Source of the DNA: Photobacterium angustum | GTDB taxonomy: Bacteria; Pseudomonadota; Gammaproteobacteria; Enterobacterales; Vibrionaceae | Assembly: GCF_003026365.1 (NCBI RefSeq) | Contig: NZ_PYOM01000028.1 | Span: 1-55,770, forward strand | Direction of reading: 5' to 3' | Length of the DNA stretch: 55,770 bases | Part shown: piece by piece, positions 18,294 through 29,024 of the stretch | How the letters are laid out: each line of letters opens with the position of its first letter | How positions within the stretch are numbered: the stretch's first letter is position 1 | The notes under the pieces: model-generated | What the model saw: the letters and a program-made list of their open reading frames with translations, nothing else | Database searches by the model: none | What the model was told of the DNA's origin: nothing | Translations under genes and position numbers: made by a program

Positions 18294-19328
18294 ATGAGCC
18301 AATTTATTCAGCTTCATACACTGACCTCTTACGCACCATCTAACTTAAACCGTGATGATTTAGGTCGTCCAAAAACTGCAAAAATGGGTGGCTTTGATCG
18401 TTTACGAGTCAGCTCACAAAGTCAAAAACGTCACTGGCGCACTTCTGACTTATTTGAACAATCGATAGCTGGCAATCTAGGTATTCGTACTAAACGTTTT
18501 GGACAAACTGTATTTGATGCATTGATAACTCTAAATGTTAAAGAGAATAGTGCGACAGAATGGGCGAGATTAATTGCAGGTCAGTTTGGAAAATTGAAAA
18601 AAGATAGCTTAGACATTGAGCAATTAGCACATATTAGCCCTGTAGAGAAAGATTTAGCGTTATCGTTAGTTGCTGTTATTGCAAAAGAAGATAGGGTACC
18701 AACTAAGGATGAATTAAAAGCATTAAAATCACAACAAACCGCCGTTGATATTGCTTTATTTGGTCGAATGTTGGCCTCTGAACCAGAGTTTAATGTTGAT
18801 GCTGCTTGTCAGGTGGCACATGCTCTCAGTGTCCATCAAGTGACTATTGAGGATGATTATTTTACTGCTGTTGATGATCTTAACGACGGTAAAACAGATT
18901 CAGGCTCGGCGCATATTGGCGAAGCAGGGTTTGCATCTGCATTGTTTTATAACTATATCTGCATCAATAAAACTCAGTTAGTTGAAAACCTTAGTGGTGA
19001 TGAAGCTCTTGCTAACGCTGCGATTGCCGCTCTAACTGAAGCGGTAGTGAAAGTTTCACCAACGGGTAAGCAAAATAGTTTTGCGTCACGCGCTTATGCT
19101 AGTTACGTCATGGCAGAAAAAGGTCAGCAACAACCACGTTCATTATCAGTAGCATTTTTAAAACCAATTAATGATCAAGATATGGCAACGGCAGCGATTG
19201 ATGCTATTTCAAAGCAAGCTATTAATTTTGATAAAGTTTATGGTGCTTGTGCTGAGAGTCGTTATGAAGTTAATGCAATGATTGGTAAAGGATCATTTGC
19301 TGAGCTTTGTCAGTTTGTAACTGAGTAA
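18294..19328 (+). CDS. casC: Cascade backbone subunit Cas7/CasC
   Basis: 344 residues from ATG 18294 (MSQFIQLHTLTSYAPSNLNRDD), the conserved Cas7e start; the ATG at 18279 lies upstream without family match. The motif GGFDRLRVSSQSQKRHWR follows. Six copies of Cas7 coat the crRNA spacer in Cascade. Nine bases separate it from cas5. Confidence 0.96.
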   Translation: MSQFIQLHTLTSYAPSNLNRDDLGRPKTAKMGGFDRLRVSSQSQKRHWRTSDLFEQSIAGNLGIRTKRFGQTVFDALITLNVKENSATEWARLIAGQFGKLKKDSLDIEQLAHISPVEKDLALSLVAVIAKEDRVPTKDELKALKSQQTAVDIALFGRMLASEPEFNVDAACQVAHALSVHQVTIEDDYFTAVDDLNDGKTDSGSAHIGEAGFASALFYNYICINKTQLVENLSGDEALANAAIAALTEAVVKVSPTGKQNSFASRAYASYVMAEKGQQQPRSLSVAFLKPINDQDMATAAIDAISKQAINFDKVYGACAESRYEVNAMIGKGSFAELCQFVTE

Positions 19329-19337
19329 GGAGCAAAT

Positions 19338-20096
19338 ATGCAACCTTATTTAGTCTTTCGACTTTATGGTGCAATGGCGAGTTGGGGCCAACCGGCTGTT
19401 GGCGGTGATCGTCATACCGGAGTTATTCCATCGCGCTCAGCATTATTAGGGTTATTAGGTGCTGCGCTTGGTATTAAACGTGATGATCAATCATCACTGA
19501 CGATGCTGCAAAAAAGTGTACAGTTTTCGATCAAACAATGGGTATCAAGTTCATTATTACGAGATTACCACACGACGCAAGTAGCTGCGAACAATAATAA
19601 AGTACACTATCACACTCGTAAGCAAGAGCTTGATATGGGCAAATTAGCGACAGTGTTATCAAATCGTGATTATCGCTGTGATGGTATTTGGGTTGTTGCT
19701 GTATCACTGACAAATGATGCTATGTTTTCATTTAAACAACTACAGCAAGCGTTATTAACGCCAACTTACCCGTTGTGCCTTGGTCGTAAATCGTGTCCGC
19801 CAGCGGTACCGTTAATGCCAACTATTTTAGAACCATGTTCATTAAAACAAGCGTTAGATGCGCCATTTCCTGCTATTACGGGAAGTGGAAAAAGCGATCG
19901 TTATTGGTTTGGCTGTGTTAGTCAACATCGTGTTGCGACTTACTATTGGTCGGGTGATAAAGCAGCAATGGGTGACATTGACGATAATGTAGTGATCACA
20001 ACTCAACCATGGGATGAGCCTATCAATCGTCAGCGGTGGCAGTTTACCCAGCGTACTATGCATCAAGTAACGCTGCCGGTTTTAGAGGATGAATAA
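19338..20096 (+). CDS. casD: Cascade subunit Cas5/CasD
   Basis: 252 residues; GGAG lies 7-8 bases before the ATG. N-terminal RRM-like start (LVFRLYGAMASWGQPAVGGDR ... PSRSALLGLLGAALGI) is diagnostic of Cas5e, which binds the 5' handle of the crRNA. No defect seen. Confidence 0.95.
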   Translation: MQPYLVFRLYGAMASWGQPAVGGDRHTGVIPSRSALLGLLGAALGIKRDDQSSLTMLQKSVQFSIKQWVSSSLLRDYHTTQVAANNNKVHYHTRKQELDMGKLATVLSNRDYRCDGIWVVAVSLTNDAMFSFKQLQQALLTPTYPLCLGRKSCPPAVPLMPTILEPCSLKQALDAPFPAITGSGKSDRYWFGCVSQHRVATYYWSGDKAAMGDIDDNVVITTQPWDEPINRQRWQFTQRTMHQVTLPVLEDE

Positions 20097-20100
20097 CAGC

Positions 20101-20763
20101 ATGTATTTATCAAAAATAACACTTGCACCGTCGGCAACGTTAGCAGAAACATTGCTAATGCTACAACGTAATGATGCCTATGCAGCACACCAGTTATTAT
20201 GGCAATTATTTCATCAACAGTCAGAACGCCAATTTATTTATCGACAAGAGCTAATGCCAAATGGATTACCAGTTTTTTGGGTATTATCGCGAGTTGCTCC
20301 TGATGAAACGAATGCGCAATGGCAAAAACATACTAAACGGTTTACTCCACAATTAAAAGTAGGGCAACGCTTAGCGTTTAAATTACGTGCAAATCCAACC
20401 GTTTGGAATAATACGACTAAAAAGCGTCATGATGTGATGATGCATGCTAAGTATCAAGCTAAACAACAAGACGTTGGTGCAGAAATGTTATCGCATTATA
20501 TGCAGCAAGCAGCTCAACAATGGCTTTGTGATCCGAAACGTTCAGAGCGATGGGGGATTAGCTTTGATACTGTACCTGATATTGAAGCGTATACCCAGCA
20601 TCAAAGTGAAAAAAAATCGAAGCAGCGTATTCAATTTTCTAGTGTGGATTATCAAGGGATTTTGACGATACAGAGCCCTGAAAAATTCCTTACTCAATAT
20701 CAACAAGGTTTTGGGCGAGCAAAAGCACTAGGTTGCGGTTTGATGTTAATTCGAGGTATTTGA
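20101..20763 (+). CDS. casE: crRNA-processing endoribonuclease Cas6e/CasE
   Basis: 220 residues from ATG 20101 (MYLSKITLAP); the ATG at 20089 sits directly on the GAGG and is less likely. His30 in YAAHQLLWQLF is the expected catalytic histidine, and the C-terminal GFGRAKALGCGLMLI is the glycine-rich RNA-binding loop. Cas6e cuts each repeat at the base of the CCCCG/CGGGG hairpin. The stop overlaps the cas1 start (TGATG). Confidence 0.95.
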   Translation: MYLSKITLAPSATLAETLLMLQRNDAYAAHQLLWQLFHQQSERQFIYRQELMPNGLPVFWVLSRVAPDETNAQWQKHTKRFTPQLKVGQRLAFKLRANPTVWNNTTKKRHDVMMHAKYQAKQQDVGAEMLSHYMQQAAQQWLCDPKRSERWGISFDTVPDIEAYTQHQSEKKSKQRIQFSSVDYQGILTIQSPEKFLTQYQQGFGRAKALGCGLMLIRGI

Positions 20764-21683
20764 TGGCATTTATCCCACTGAAACCGATTCCTATTAAAGA
20801 TCGTAATTCAATGATCTTTGTCGGAATGGGGCGTATTGATGTTAGAGATGGCGCTTTTGTTGTTATTGATGATGTAAATGGCGAGCGTATGCATATACCT
20901 GTGGGATCTATTTCTTGTTTATTGTTAGAGCCTGGAACACGCATTAGTCATGCTGCGATAAAATTAGCTGCAACCACTGGTACATTATTAATTTGGGTCG
21001 GTGAGGCTGGCGTTCGAGTCTATTCCGTTGGTCAACCTGGAGGTGCTCGTTCAGATAAGCTACTTTATCAAGCTAAATTAGCGCTAGACCCTGATTTGCG
21101 CTTAAAAGTTGTTCGTAAAATGTTTGAATTACGTTTTGGCGATGTCGCTCCAGCTCGGCGTAGTGTTGACCAATTACGAGGAATTGAAGGGGCACGAGTT
21201 CGTAAAACATACCAAAAAATGGCTCTGCAATATGATGTGAAATGGAAAGGTCGTCGTTATGAACCAAAAGACTGGGATAAAGGTGATGTAATCAATCAAT
21301 GTATTAGTGCGGCGACAGCTTGCTTATATGGTGTCACAGAAGCTGCTATTCTAGCTGCGGGTTATGCTCCGGCTATTGGATTTTTACATACAGGTAAGCC
21401 GCTTTCCTTTGTCTATGATATTGCAGACATCATTAAATTTGAAACTGTCGTACCAGTTGCATTTAAAGTTGCCTCATATCAGCCATTATCTCCTGATAGA
21501 CAAGTGAGGATGGCCTGTAGAGAAGAATTCCGTAAACACCAGACGCTGAAAAAACTGATACCACTTATCGATGAAGTACTCAGTGCGGGAGATATTACAG
21601 CTCCTGAACCTTATATAGATGCGCAGCCTCCTGCTATACCAGAGCCAATTACGATTGGTGATAGTGGCCATAGGAGTAAATAG
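20763..21683 (+). CDS. cas1: CRISPR adaptation integrase Cas1 (I-E)
   Basis: 306 residues from ATG 20763, which overlaps the cas6e stop by one base. The metal-binding residues are present at positions matching E. coli Cas1: Glu142 (RGIEGARV), His209 (FLHTGKPLSF) and Asp222 (YDIADII). The C-terminus is Pro/Ile-rich. Together with Cas2 it integrates new spacers at the leader end. Confidence 0.97.
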   Translation: MAFIPLKPIPIKDRNSMIFVGMGRIDVRDGAFVVIDDVNGERMHIPVGSISCLLLEPGTRISHAAIKLAATTGTLLIWVGEAGVRVYSVGQPGGARSDKLLYQAKLALDPDLRLKVVRKMFELRFGDVAPARRSVDQLRGIEGARVRKTYQKMALQYDVKWKGRRYEPKDWDKGDVINQCISAATACLYGVTEAAILAAGYAPAIGFLHTGKPLSFVYDIADIIKFETVVPVAFKVASYQPLSPDRQVRMACREEFRKHQTLKKLIPLIDEVLSAGDITAPEPYIDAQPPAIPEPITIGDSGHRSK

Positions 21684-21686
21684 TTT

Positions 21687-21986
21687 ATGAGTATGCTTGT
21701 TGTGGTTACTGAAGTGGTACCGCCTCGATTACGAGGACGTCTTGCAGTTTGGTTATTAGAAGTTAGGGCAGGTGTATATATAGGGAACGTTTCTCGAAAA
21801 ATCAGAGAAATGATCTGGGAACACATTGAATGCCTTGCTGAAGATGGCAATGTTGTAATGGCGTGGGGAACCAATACCGAATCAGGTTTTGACTTCCAAA
21901 CTTATGGCAAAAACCGTCGAGAGCCCGTTGATTTAGGCGGGTTACGTTTAGTGAAATTTTTACCTGCAGACATGATTACTGAATGA
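21687..21986 (+). CDS. cas2: CRISPR adaptation protein Cas2 (I-E)
   Basis: 99 residues, three bases after cas1. The sequence LVVVTEVVPPRLRGRLAVWL and the following GVYIGNVSRKIRE match the I-E Cas2 family, which bridges two Cas1 dimers. Its stop lies 75 bases before the first repeat. Confidence 0.96.
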   Translation: MSMLVVVTEVVPPRLRGRLAVWLLEVRAGVYIGNVSRKIREMIWEHIECLAEDGNVVMAWGTNTESGFDFQTYGKNRREPVDLGGLRLVKFLPADMITE

Positions 21987-22061
21987 AAAAATGTTCTTTA
22001 AAAAGTTGGTAGATCTCCAATGGTAGTAATTTACCCTTAAAATCAATAGATTGTATTTAGA
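21987..22061 (+). promoter_or_regulatory. CRISPR leader with IHF site
   Basis: 75 AT-rich bases between cas2 and the first repeat. AATCAATAGATTG at 22041-22053 fits the IHF consensus WATCAANNNNTTR at every position and ends 8 bases before the first repeat. In E. coli I-E, IHF bending of the leader directs Cas1-Cas2 to the first repeat. A crRNA promoter would also lie here or inside cas2. Confidence 0.8.
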
Positions 22062-25000
22062 GTGTTCCCCGCACCCTCGGGGATAAACCGTACGGATGAC
22101 ATTGCAGTAATTAAACTTACACGTGTTCCCCGCACCCTCGGGGATAAACCGGGGATAAATTGCCGCCAAGAGGGAAGGCTCAGCGTGTTCCCCGCACCCT
22201 CGGGGATAAACCGTGAGGAACCAATACACCAGCGATGTTATCTACCGTGTTCCCCGCACCCTCGGGGATAAACCGCAAATGAATGAATGCAAAAGTGAAA
22301 TTGATAAGTGTTCCCCGCACCCTCGGGGATAAACCGTTTTCAGTAAAATTATAATAATTCATTATAATGTGTTCCCCGCACCCTCGGGGATAAACCGTAA
22401 TTAATTGCACTAAAAACATCATCGAAACCGTGTTCCCCGCACCCTCGGGGATAAACCGTGCGTGAATTGCCAAAAAATTTGGATTCTATCGTGTTCCCCG
22501 CACCCTCGGGGATAAACCGGTACTTGGCCTAACGCTGTATCAACAGGAACCGTGTTCCCCGCACCCTCGGGGATAAACCGTATGTTCCTTGGTGTCGTGT
22601 TGGCGAAGGAAAGTGTTCCCCGCACCCTCGGGGATAAACCGCATTAATAATTATTATAATAAAAAGGATGCTGGTGTTCCCCGCACCCTCGGGGATAAAC
22701 CGATGGCAGCTGCAACAGTTGCTGAATATCCAGAGTGTTCCCCGCACCCTCGGGGATAAACCGGTCTATTCGACCACGCTTTTAACACGTCCTGTGTGTT
22801 CCCCGCACCCTCGGGGATAAACCGTCTGTCATTTACTCACCTATTATTCATTAAGAGTGTTCCCCGCACCCTCGGGGATAAACCGCCTCATCTATGCAGT
22901 ACCAGATGCGTGAAATGGTGTTCCCCGCACCCTCGGGGATAAACCGCGTAAACATATTGAGGACGAATACCTTGATATGTGTTCCCCGCACCCTCGGGGA
23001 TAAACCGCTTGGTGAGACAATTGAAGGCGCAGAGCTTCAGTGTTCCCCGCACCCTCGGGGATAAACCGACCTTTCACTCCATCATATTTTAATGATGTAT
23101 GTGTTCCCCGCACCCTCGGGGATAAACCGCCAGTAGAGCCAACCGATACTGCAAACTTGAAGTGTTCCCCGCACCCTCGGGGATAAACCGCGAGAAAACA
23201 ACGGCCTATTTACAGGGTTGTCGTGTTCCCCGCACCCTCGGGGATAAACCGTAATACCAAAATTGTCCGATCGCGTGGCTGGTGTGTTCCCCGCACCCTC
23301 GGGGATAAACCGGTCCCGCTCGTACTGGTAAGACAGCGGCCTTAAGTGTTCCCCGCACCCTCGGGGATAAACCGGTCAGACGGACAGCCAAGAACTGATA
23401 AGGTGAGTGTTCCCCGCACCCTCGGGGATAAACCGCATGTCGTAATTTAAATTCATCTATGACTAAAGTGTTCCCCGCACCCTCGGGGATAAACCGAACA
23501 TTAATGTTCATGGATGATTGTTTTGAATGTGTTCCCCGCACCCTCGGGGATAAACCGGACTCATCACCATTAGAACAGGCTAGTGATGTGTGTTCCCCGC
23601 ACCCTCGGGGATAAACCGTTCTTTAGTCGTTTTATTACTCAGTTCCATGAGTGTTCCCCGCACCCTCGGGGATAAACCGCACGTTGACGTACCGATATTC
23701 TGATCGCTAAAGTGTTCCCCGCACCCTCGGGGATAAACCGTTTTTAGGCATTTTCCATATGCAATTACCGTCGTGTTCCCCGCACCCTCGGGGATAAACC
23801 GGGAGTGCGGCAATACCGGGACCACCAAATTGAGTGTTCCCCGCACCCTCGGGGATAAACCGTTTTCAGGTGTAGTCCGGCTTTCTTCGATGTAGTGTTC
23901 CCCGCACCCTCGGGGATAAACCGGTTGATAAAGTTAAAATGACGACAAATGATCGGTGTTCCCCGCACCCTCGGGGATAAACCGATTTAAAATAATTGAA
24001 TTTAGTTGTTGCAATAGTGTTCCCCGCACCCTCGGGGATAAACCGTCGGAAAGAACAAAGCTAATTGAGGCTATGAAGTGTTCCCCGCACCCTCGGGGAT
24101 AAACCGATGTACGGAATAGAAAACAGAACGGGCGAAGAGTGTTCCCCGCACCCTCGGGGATAAACCGCTCCCCATCCTCGTCAGTAGCAAGGCTGCTATG
24201 TGTTCCCCGCACCCTCGGGGATAAACCGTAGTTACGGGCATACAACATAGCCAGAGTCATGTGTTCCCCGCACCCTCGGGGATAAACCGTGTAGTATTCA
24301 AGACGCGTACAGCGCTGTACTGTGTTCCCCGCACCCTCGGGGATAAACCGCCGTAACCGTCGGTACGTGCTGGCGTTGCTGTGTGTTCCCCGCACCCTCG
24401 GGGATAAACCGCTATCAAAATAAAAATCGCTAATTTATAATAAGTGTTCCCCGCACCCTCGGGGATAAACCGTAACGCCACATTAGTCAAATAGCTGACT
24501 GGAAGTGTTCCCCGCACCCTCGGGGATAAACCGCAGGTAACTCTTGAAGAGCATTGTTTGCGTTATGTGTTCCCCGCACCCTCGGGGATAAACCGGTTTA
24601 CTGCATAAGTACAAAAGCATCCCACGAGTGTTCCCCGCACCCTCGGGGATAAACCGAACCTGCAAGAGTTGACGACTCAAATAGCTAGGTGTTCCCCGCA
24701 CCCTCGGGGATAAACCGTCAATTGCCGTGGGTGATATTGGCTTATTAGAGTGTTCCCCGCACCCTCGGGGATAAACCGTCGGTGACACGATTGAATCTAT
24801 TGCTGCAAAAGTGTTCCCCGCACCCTCGGGGATAAACCGGGGTTAAAGGTTCAAAATTCACTGTTGAAAACGTGTTCCCCGCACCCTCGGGGATAAACCG
24901 ATGTTTTTATCACGGATTATGAGACTATGCTGGTGTTCCCCGCACCCTCGGGGATAAACCGCTTTACAGAGTGATAAAGAGTTACGAGGATAAGTGTTCC

Positions 25001-26428
25001 CCGCACCCTCGGGGATAAACCGGTCATGCGGTGATAATCGAATAGAATGCAGTGCGTGTTCCCCGCACCCTCGGGGATAAACCGGATTTGCTGGCGAGCA
25101 AAACACAGCTTATAAAGTGTTCCCCGCACCCTCGGGGATAAACCGCATTGGCAGCATCACCTTGCCCGTTTGTATGTGTGTTCCCCGCACCCTCGGGGAT
25201 AAACCGTTATTCATGACATTTGCATCAGAGAAAATGATGTGTTCCCCGCACCCTCGGGGATAAACCGCTATGTAGTTAAACGCCCACTCATTCATAAGTG
25301 TGTTCCCCGCACCCTCGGGGATAAACCGGCATTAAAAACGCCAGGTATCGCCCACTATATGTGTTCCCCGCACCCTCGGGGATAAACCGTAATAGGCCAC
25401 ACTCCATTGATGTGCGACCCAGTGTTCCCCGCACCCTCGGGGATAAACCGTACCAGTAAACCATCAATCTGATATTTATCGTGTGTTCCCCGCACCCTCG
25501 GGGATAAACCGCCGTTACGATACAACGGTCGCGATTATAAAACGTGTTCCCCGCACCCTCGGGGATAAACCGCTCCGTGCTATTGCTGGTTATAACACCC
25601 CTAAGTGTTCCCCGCACCCTCGGGGATAAACCGGTTTCAATTGTGGATAATCAACCATTCGTTGAGTGTTCCCCGCACCCTCGGGGATAAACCACGCGCG
25701 CAACAGAAGAACTTGGCGAGCTTGAAGTGTTCCCCGCACCCTCGGGGATAAACCGAATAGACGGTATAACGCTTACCCTGGCGTATAGTGTTCCCCGCAC
25801 CCTCGGGGATAAACCGTGCGAACATAACCTGTTTGAACTGCAGGAAATACGTGTTCCCCGCACCCTCGGGGATAAACCGCAAATCGTTCCATGAACTCTT
25901 TTTCTTCAAGCGTGTTCCCCGCACCCTCGGGGATAAACCGTGGATTGCCAGATGATATTTGCAATTTCCTAAGTGTTCCCCGCACCCTCGGGGATAAACC
26001 TTAAATAATTGTGATAATTTGATATCATCAAACGTGTTCCCCGCACCCTCGGGGATAAACCGTGTCTTATGTTATGCCAAAAATATGGCATTCGGTGTTC
26101 CCCGCACCCTCGGGGATAAACCGGGATTTTATACTCTTCTATGATTCCGATTTATGTGTTCCCCGTATTTTCGGGGATGAACCCTTACCAGGAATCAGCT
26201 TGATTGAGGCTTCAGTGTGTTCCCCGTGCCTACGGGGATGAACCTATGCAAATAAAACTTCTATCCAAATCGGCTGGGTGTTCCCCGTATCCTCGGGGAT
26301 AAACCTCATGACTTTATAAACAGGATAAAATTCATCATGTGTTCCCTGTCTTCACGGGGATGAACCGCAAAAAGCGTAACAAATAAAAGCGAGGCGGAAG
26401 CGTTCCCTTTATCCACGGGGATAAACTA
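22062..26428 (+). CRISPR. Type I-E CRISPR array, 72 repeats and 71 spacers
   Basis: 29-bp repeats beginning GTGTTCCCCGCACC and ending CGGGGATAAACCG, with the CCCCG/CGGGG stem that Cas6e recognises. I stepped through every unit: period 61 bp with 32-nt spacers, except five spacers of 33 nt (numbers 2, 3, 21, 41, 49) and one of 34 (number 62). Repeats 1-67 are uniform apart from a final A in repeat 60 and a final T in repeat 65. Repeats 68-72 are divergent. Orientation is leader at left, transcription rightward, same strand as the cas genes. Confidence 0.99.
26156..26428 (+). repeat. Divergent trailer repeats 68-72
   Basis: Five repeats at 26156, 26217, 26278, 26339 and 26400, still spaced 61 bp. 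They change the loop (TATTTT, TGCCTA, TATCCT, TCTTCA, TATCCA); three of them (68, 69, 71) also change the tail from GATAAACC to GATGAACC. The stem is kept in the first three, has one wobble in the fourth, and is damaged in the last. Confidence 0.95.
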
Positions 26429-26751
26429 ACTAAATTTACCCATTAAATATCGGGGTTTTGATTAGATGTTTTAGGTTGAAGTCTTATAATTTTTTGTGTG
26501 TAAAAAGCACTCATAAAGTGTTGAACAAAATAAGAAGATAAATGGCTTTAAAGCTCAAATTTTATGAGAGCTTATACAAAATTAACATTCATAAATAACT
26601 AATATTAAATAACTTAATTTTGTTCTATTTCTTTTCTAATTCAATAGCGTGTTGGTTTAAGCCTTAAGTGTATTCTTTTACGTGAAAGTTAGAATACTTA
26701 TTTGCAAGGTTGTTAAGTGCCCATTGAGCTGTAGGACTATGACGAATAAAT
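26429..26751. other. Gene-free stretch after the array
   Basis: About 320 AT-rich bases between the last repeat and the GIY-YIG gene. No reading frame or hairpin supported. Confidence 0.5.
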
Positions 26752-27567
26752 ATGAAATTATTTGAGACTATTTCTCTGAAACTCCCAGAGATAAACGATG
26801 TAAATTGCAAAATTCACTTGGCTGTATGGAACGGAAAAGATAATCCACTTGATGTTTTCTTAGCTGGAAAATTTGAAGAATGGCAACGCTGGCAATCTAA
26901 GCGTAACTTCGAAAGAGAGTTCATTGTTTCACTGATTCAACTATCTGGAACAGATAGATGGCTTTTTGCTGGCTGTTATCGTTCTTCAAGTTGTAAGTAC
27001 CTAGACAAAGAGCAGTATAATTACTATACAACTGAAGAAGTTGAAGAAACAATGGACCTATCTGGTAGATTAATTGTGAATTTTAAGCGCTCTGGTAGAC
27101 AGTCTTATCTTTTAGCTGAAAATTGGGCGGAAAATATATCAGTGTCGGAGATTCGGCCAAAGAAAATGGTGGTCAATGAATTTTCAGGCTATCAGCACGC
27201 ATTAGTTAGTAAAGAACACCTTGATATTATCGTTGCCCAACAAGTTGAATCTTGGAAGTTTGCATTAGCCTCTGTTTCAGGCATTTACCTCATTACCGAT
27301 AGATTTACAGGAAAACTGTATGTAGGGAGTGCTATAGGAGAAGGTGGCATTTGGCAGCGTTGGAGTGAATACGCAGTAAATGGTCATGGTGGAAATACAG
27401 AGCTTATTGCTCTGCTTGGCAAAAAGGGCAGCGACTACTCAAATAATTTTCAATACTCCGTGTTGGAAATCGCAGACAACCATGCAGATAAAAACTCGAT
27501 CATTGCTCGTGAGCAATATTGGAAAGCAGTTCTGTGTAGTAAAGAACATGGCTATAACGGCAATTAG
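26752..27567 (+). CDS. GIY-YIG nuclease-domain protein
   Basis: 271 residues. The C-terminal ~95 residues hold a GIY-YIG fold: GIYLIT at ~177, KLYVGSA at ~188, the conserved Arg in IWQRWSEY, and the catalytic-type Glu in AREQYWK. The ~165-residue N-terminal domain (contains RDFE-like and LLAENWAENI motifs) is not recognised but probably binds DNA or a partner. It stands alone, 320 bases after the CRISPR trailer. GIY-YIG enzymes cut DNA in restriction, repair or homing; which applies here is not clear. Confidence 0.75.
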   Translation: MKLFETISLKLPEINDVNCKIHLAVWNGKDNPLDVFLAGKFEEWQRWQSKRNFEREFIVSLIQLSGTDRWLFAGCYRSSSCKYLDKEQYNYYTTEEVEETMDLSGRLIVNFKRSGRQSYLLAENWAENISVSEIRPKKMVVNEFSGYQHALVSKEHLDIIVAQQVESWKFALASVSGIYLITDRFTGKLYVGSAIGEGGIWQRWSEYAVNGHGGNTELIALLGKKGSDYSNNFQYSVLEIADNHADKNSIIAREQYWKAVLCSKEHGYNGN

Positions 27568-27945
27568 CGGCTCTCAATAAATGCTTCAAGGCGGTGTTAT
27601 CCTTTCTATTTTTAGTACCTATCACTCTAAACAAAGTATGTTTGAGTTAGCTTTATTGCTAGCACATAATTACCCTAAGGCTGTTTAGAACAAATATTCA
27701 TTCTTATCGTATTAACGTGATTTTGGATTCTTTTTATTTGCTATATATAAATATAATAATCCTTATAATCATGATACTGAATACTTTAGATTATAAAAAT
27801 TAGGAAGTGATAACCGATATTGGTATTTCCTAACTGATAAATCTAATAATTTTTACAGGGAGTACGTTTAAGATATTAATTAATCATAGAATTAATATCT
27901 ATTTATTGACCTTTTTAGGATTCTCGTTCGCTTACAATCTCAACC

Positions 27946-27966
27946 TGGACGTTCCGTGGTATCTGT
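27946..27966 (+). repeat. Recurring intergenic element, copy E (diverged)
   Basis: TGGACGTT followed shortly by GTGGTATCTG, matching the core words of the elements at 30350, 31111, 31511 and 31795. Here the hairpin follows the element instead of preceding it. Confidence 0.4.
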
Positions 27967-27980
27967 GCGTTAGTTCCCAT

Positions 27981-28010
27981 AAATGACCGCCACGATGGAC
28001 GGTCATTTTA
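27981..28010 (+). terminator. Hairpin AAATGACCG / CGGTCATTT
   Basis: Perfect 9-bp stem with a 10-nt loop followed by TTA. Similar to the hairpin at 31085. It has no long gene directly before it; the GIY-YIG stop is 400 bases upstream. Confidence 0.6.
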
Positions 28011-28037
28011 GATACCCACTTTTCTGAGGAGAGCTCG

Positions 28038-28130
28038 ATGTTTACGAAAGAGCATTGCCCAACTTCTTTCTCGTTGCTTTCTGGCCTAAATGTATTAACG
28101 TTGATAGTTTCTAATCATTGGGATTTCTGA
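28038..28130 (+). CDS. Possible 30-residue peptide
   Basis: ATG at 28038 preceded by GAGGAG at about 8 bases. 30 codons, no family recognised. Only the ribosome site supports it. The rest of 27568-28275 holds no supported gene. Confidence 0.25.
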   Translation: MFTKEHCPTSFSLLSGLNVLTLIVSNHWDF

Positions 28131-28275
28131 AATGCTCATTATCTTAACTCTATATCACTTACTCAATTTGTGGTTCTCAGAAGGAAGATCTTCTACGATT
28201 TACTTTCTACCAAGTAGCTGCTTTACTGTTCGCTACTTTATTCAGAACATAGGTTTATCTGGTGAAACTGTGTGA

Positions 28276-28707
28276 TTATCTACGCGATATAATGTTATAT
28301 TTAGTAGTGTTCTGCCTTAGTTTTTCCTCATGTTCACCTGGTAATTGAGTAAAAACAGCTATTCCTGAATCGTTGGTCATACACTTAAATAGTATCGTAT
28401 GACTAGGCTTTTCAACTGGTAACTCTTCTATACCAGTAAATAAGCCTGTTCCATCATTTATTTCACCAATTCGCTTATAATGATATTTACCAACGTAATC
28501 AGGTTCATTTGAATTCAATACTTTAGCGGTATAAGTTTCTTCAGTATAAGTGATTTCATACATATCTCCGGAGTTTGGGTTTATTGTGCTATAGAGTGGA
28601 TCTACAACACTAATGATGGTTAATCCATTCAAGCTATCTGGCACATAACAATCAGCATAAGCGGGAGATGCCAATGATAAGAGTGGTATGAATAAATTTT
28701 TAAACAT
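28276..28707 (-). CDS. Secreted hypothetical protein
   Basis: 143 residues with a signal peptide (FIPLLSLASPAYA, cut before DCYV) and two cysteines (Cys in ADCYVP and FKCMTN) likely joined by a disulfide in the periplasm. AGAGG lies 7-8 bases before the ATG. Polar, beta-predicted. No family recognised. It faces the next gene divergently across about 320 AT-rich bases. Confidence 0.6.
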   Translation of the reverse strand: MFKNLFIPLLSLASPAYADCYVPDSLNGLTIISVVDPLYSTINPNSGDMYEITYTEETYTAKVLNSNEPDYVGKYHYKRIGEINDGTGLFTGIEELPVEKPSHTILFKCMTNDSGIAVFTQLPGEHEEKLRQNTTKYNIISRR

Positions 28708-29024
28708 TTATTAACCTCTGTAAACGTAAGTTAAAAAGTGATGTCTTGTGGTTGAACGCTTCATTTTTGAGTAAATCTATCTTTTTAATTTTTATTGTAT
28801 TAAAAAGAGTTACACCAAATAAACATAGAATGGGCGGGGTATCAATTGGCATTTTATTCTTTTATTAAAAAGGAATGCCATCTTTATAAGCTTGGCTTTT
28901 TTGATTATTATCATGATATTAATTTTATATTAATGTTTTTTAACCTCCTTTAATAAGCTAGGTATATAATGGAATCGAGATTTGAAATTTTTAAAAAATA
29001 TGATTTTAAAACATTATGGTTATT

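Noticed and set aside
21960..25985. Many reverse-strand open frames with peptides like RFIPEGAGNT, VYPRGCGEH and GLSPRVRGT
   Set aside because: These are the three-frame translations of the CRISPR repeat on the wrong strand; the 61-bp period creates open frames. They are not proteins.
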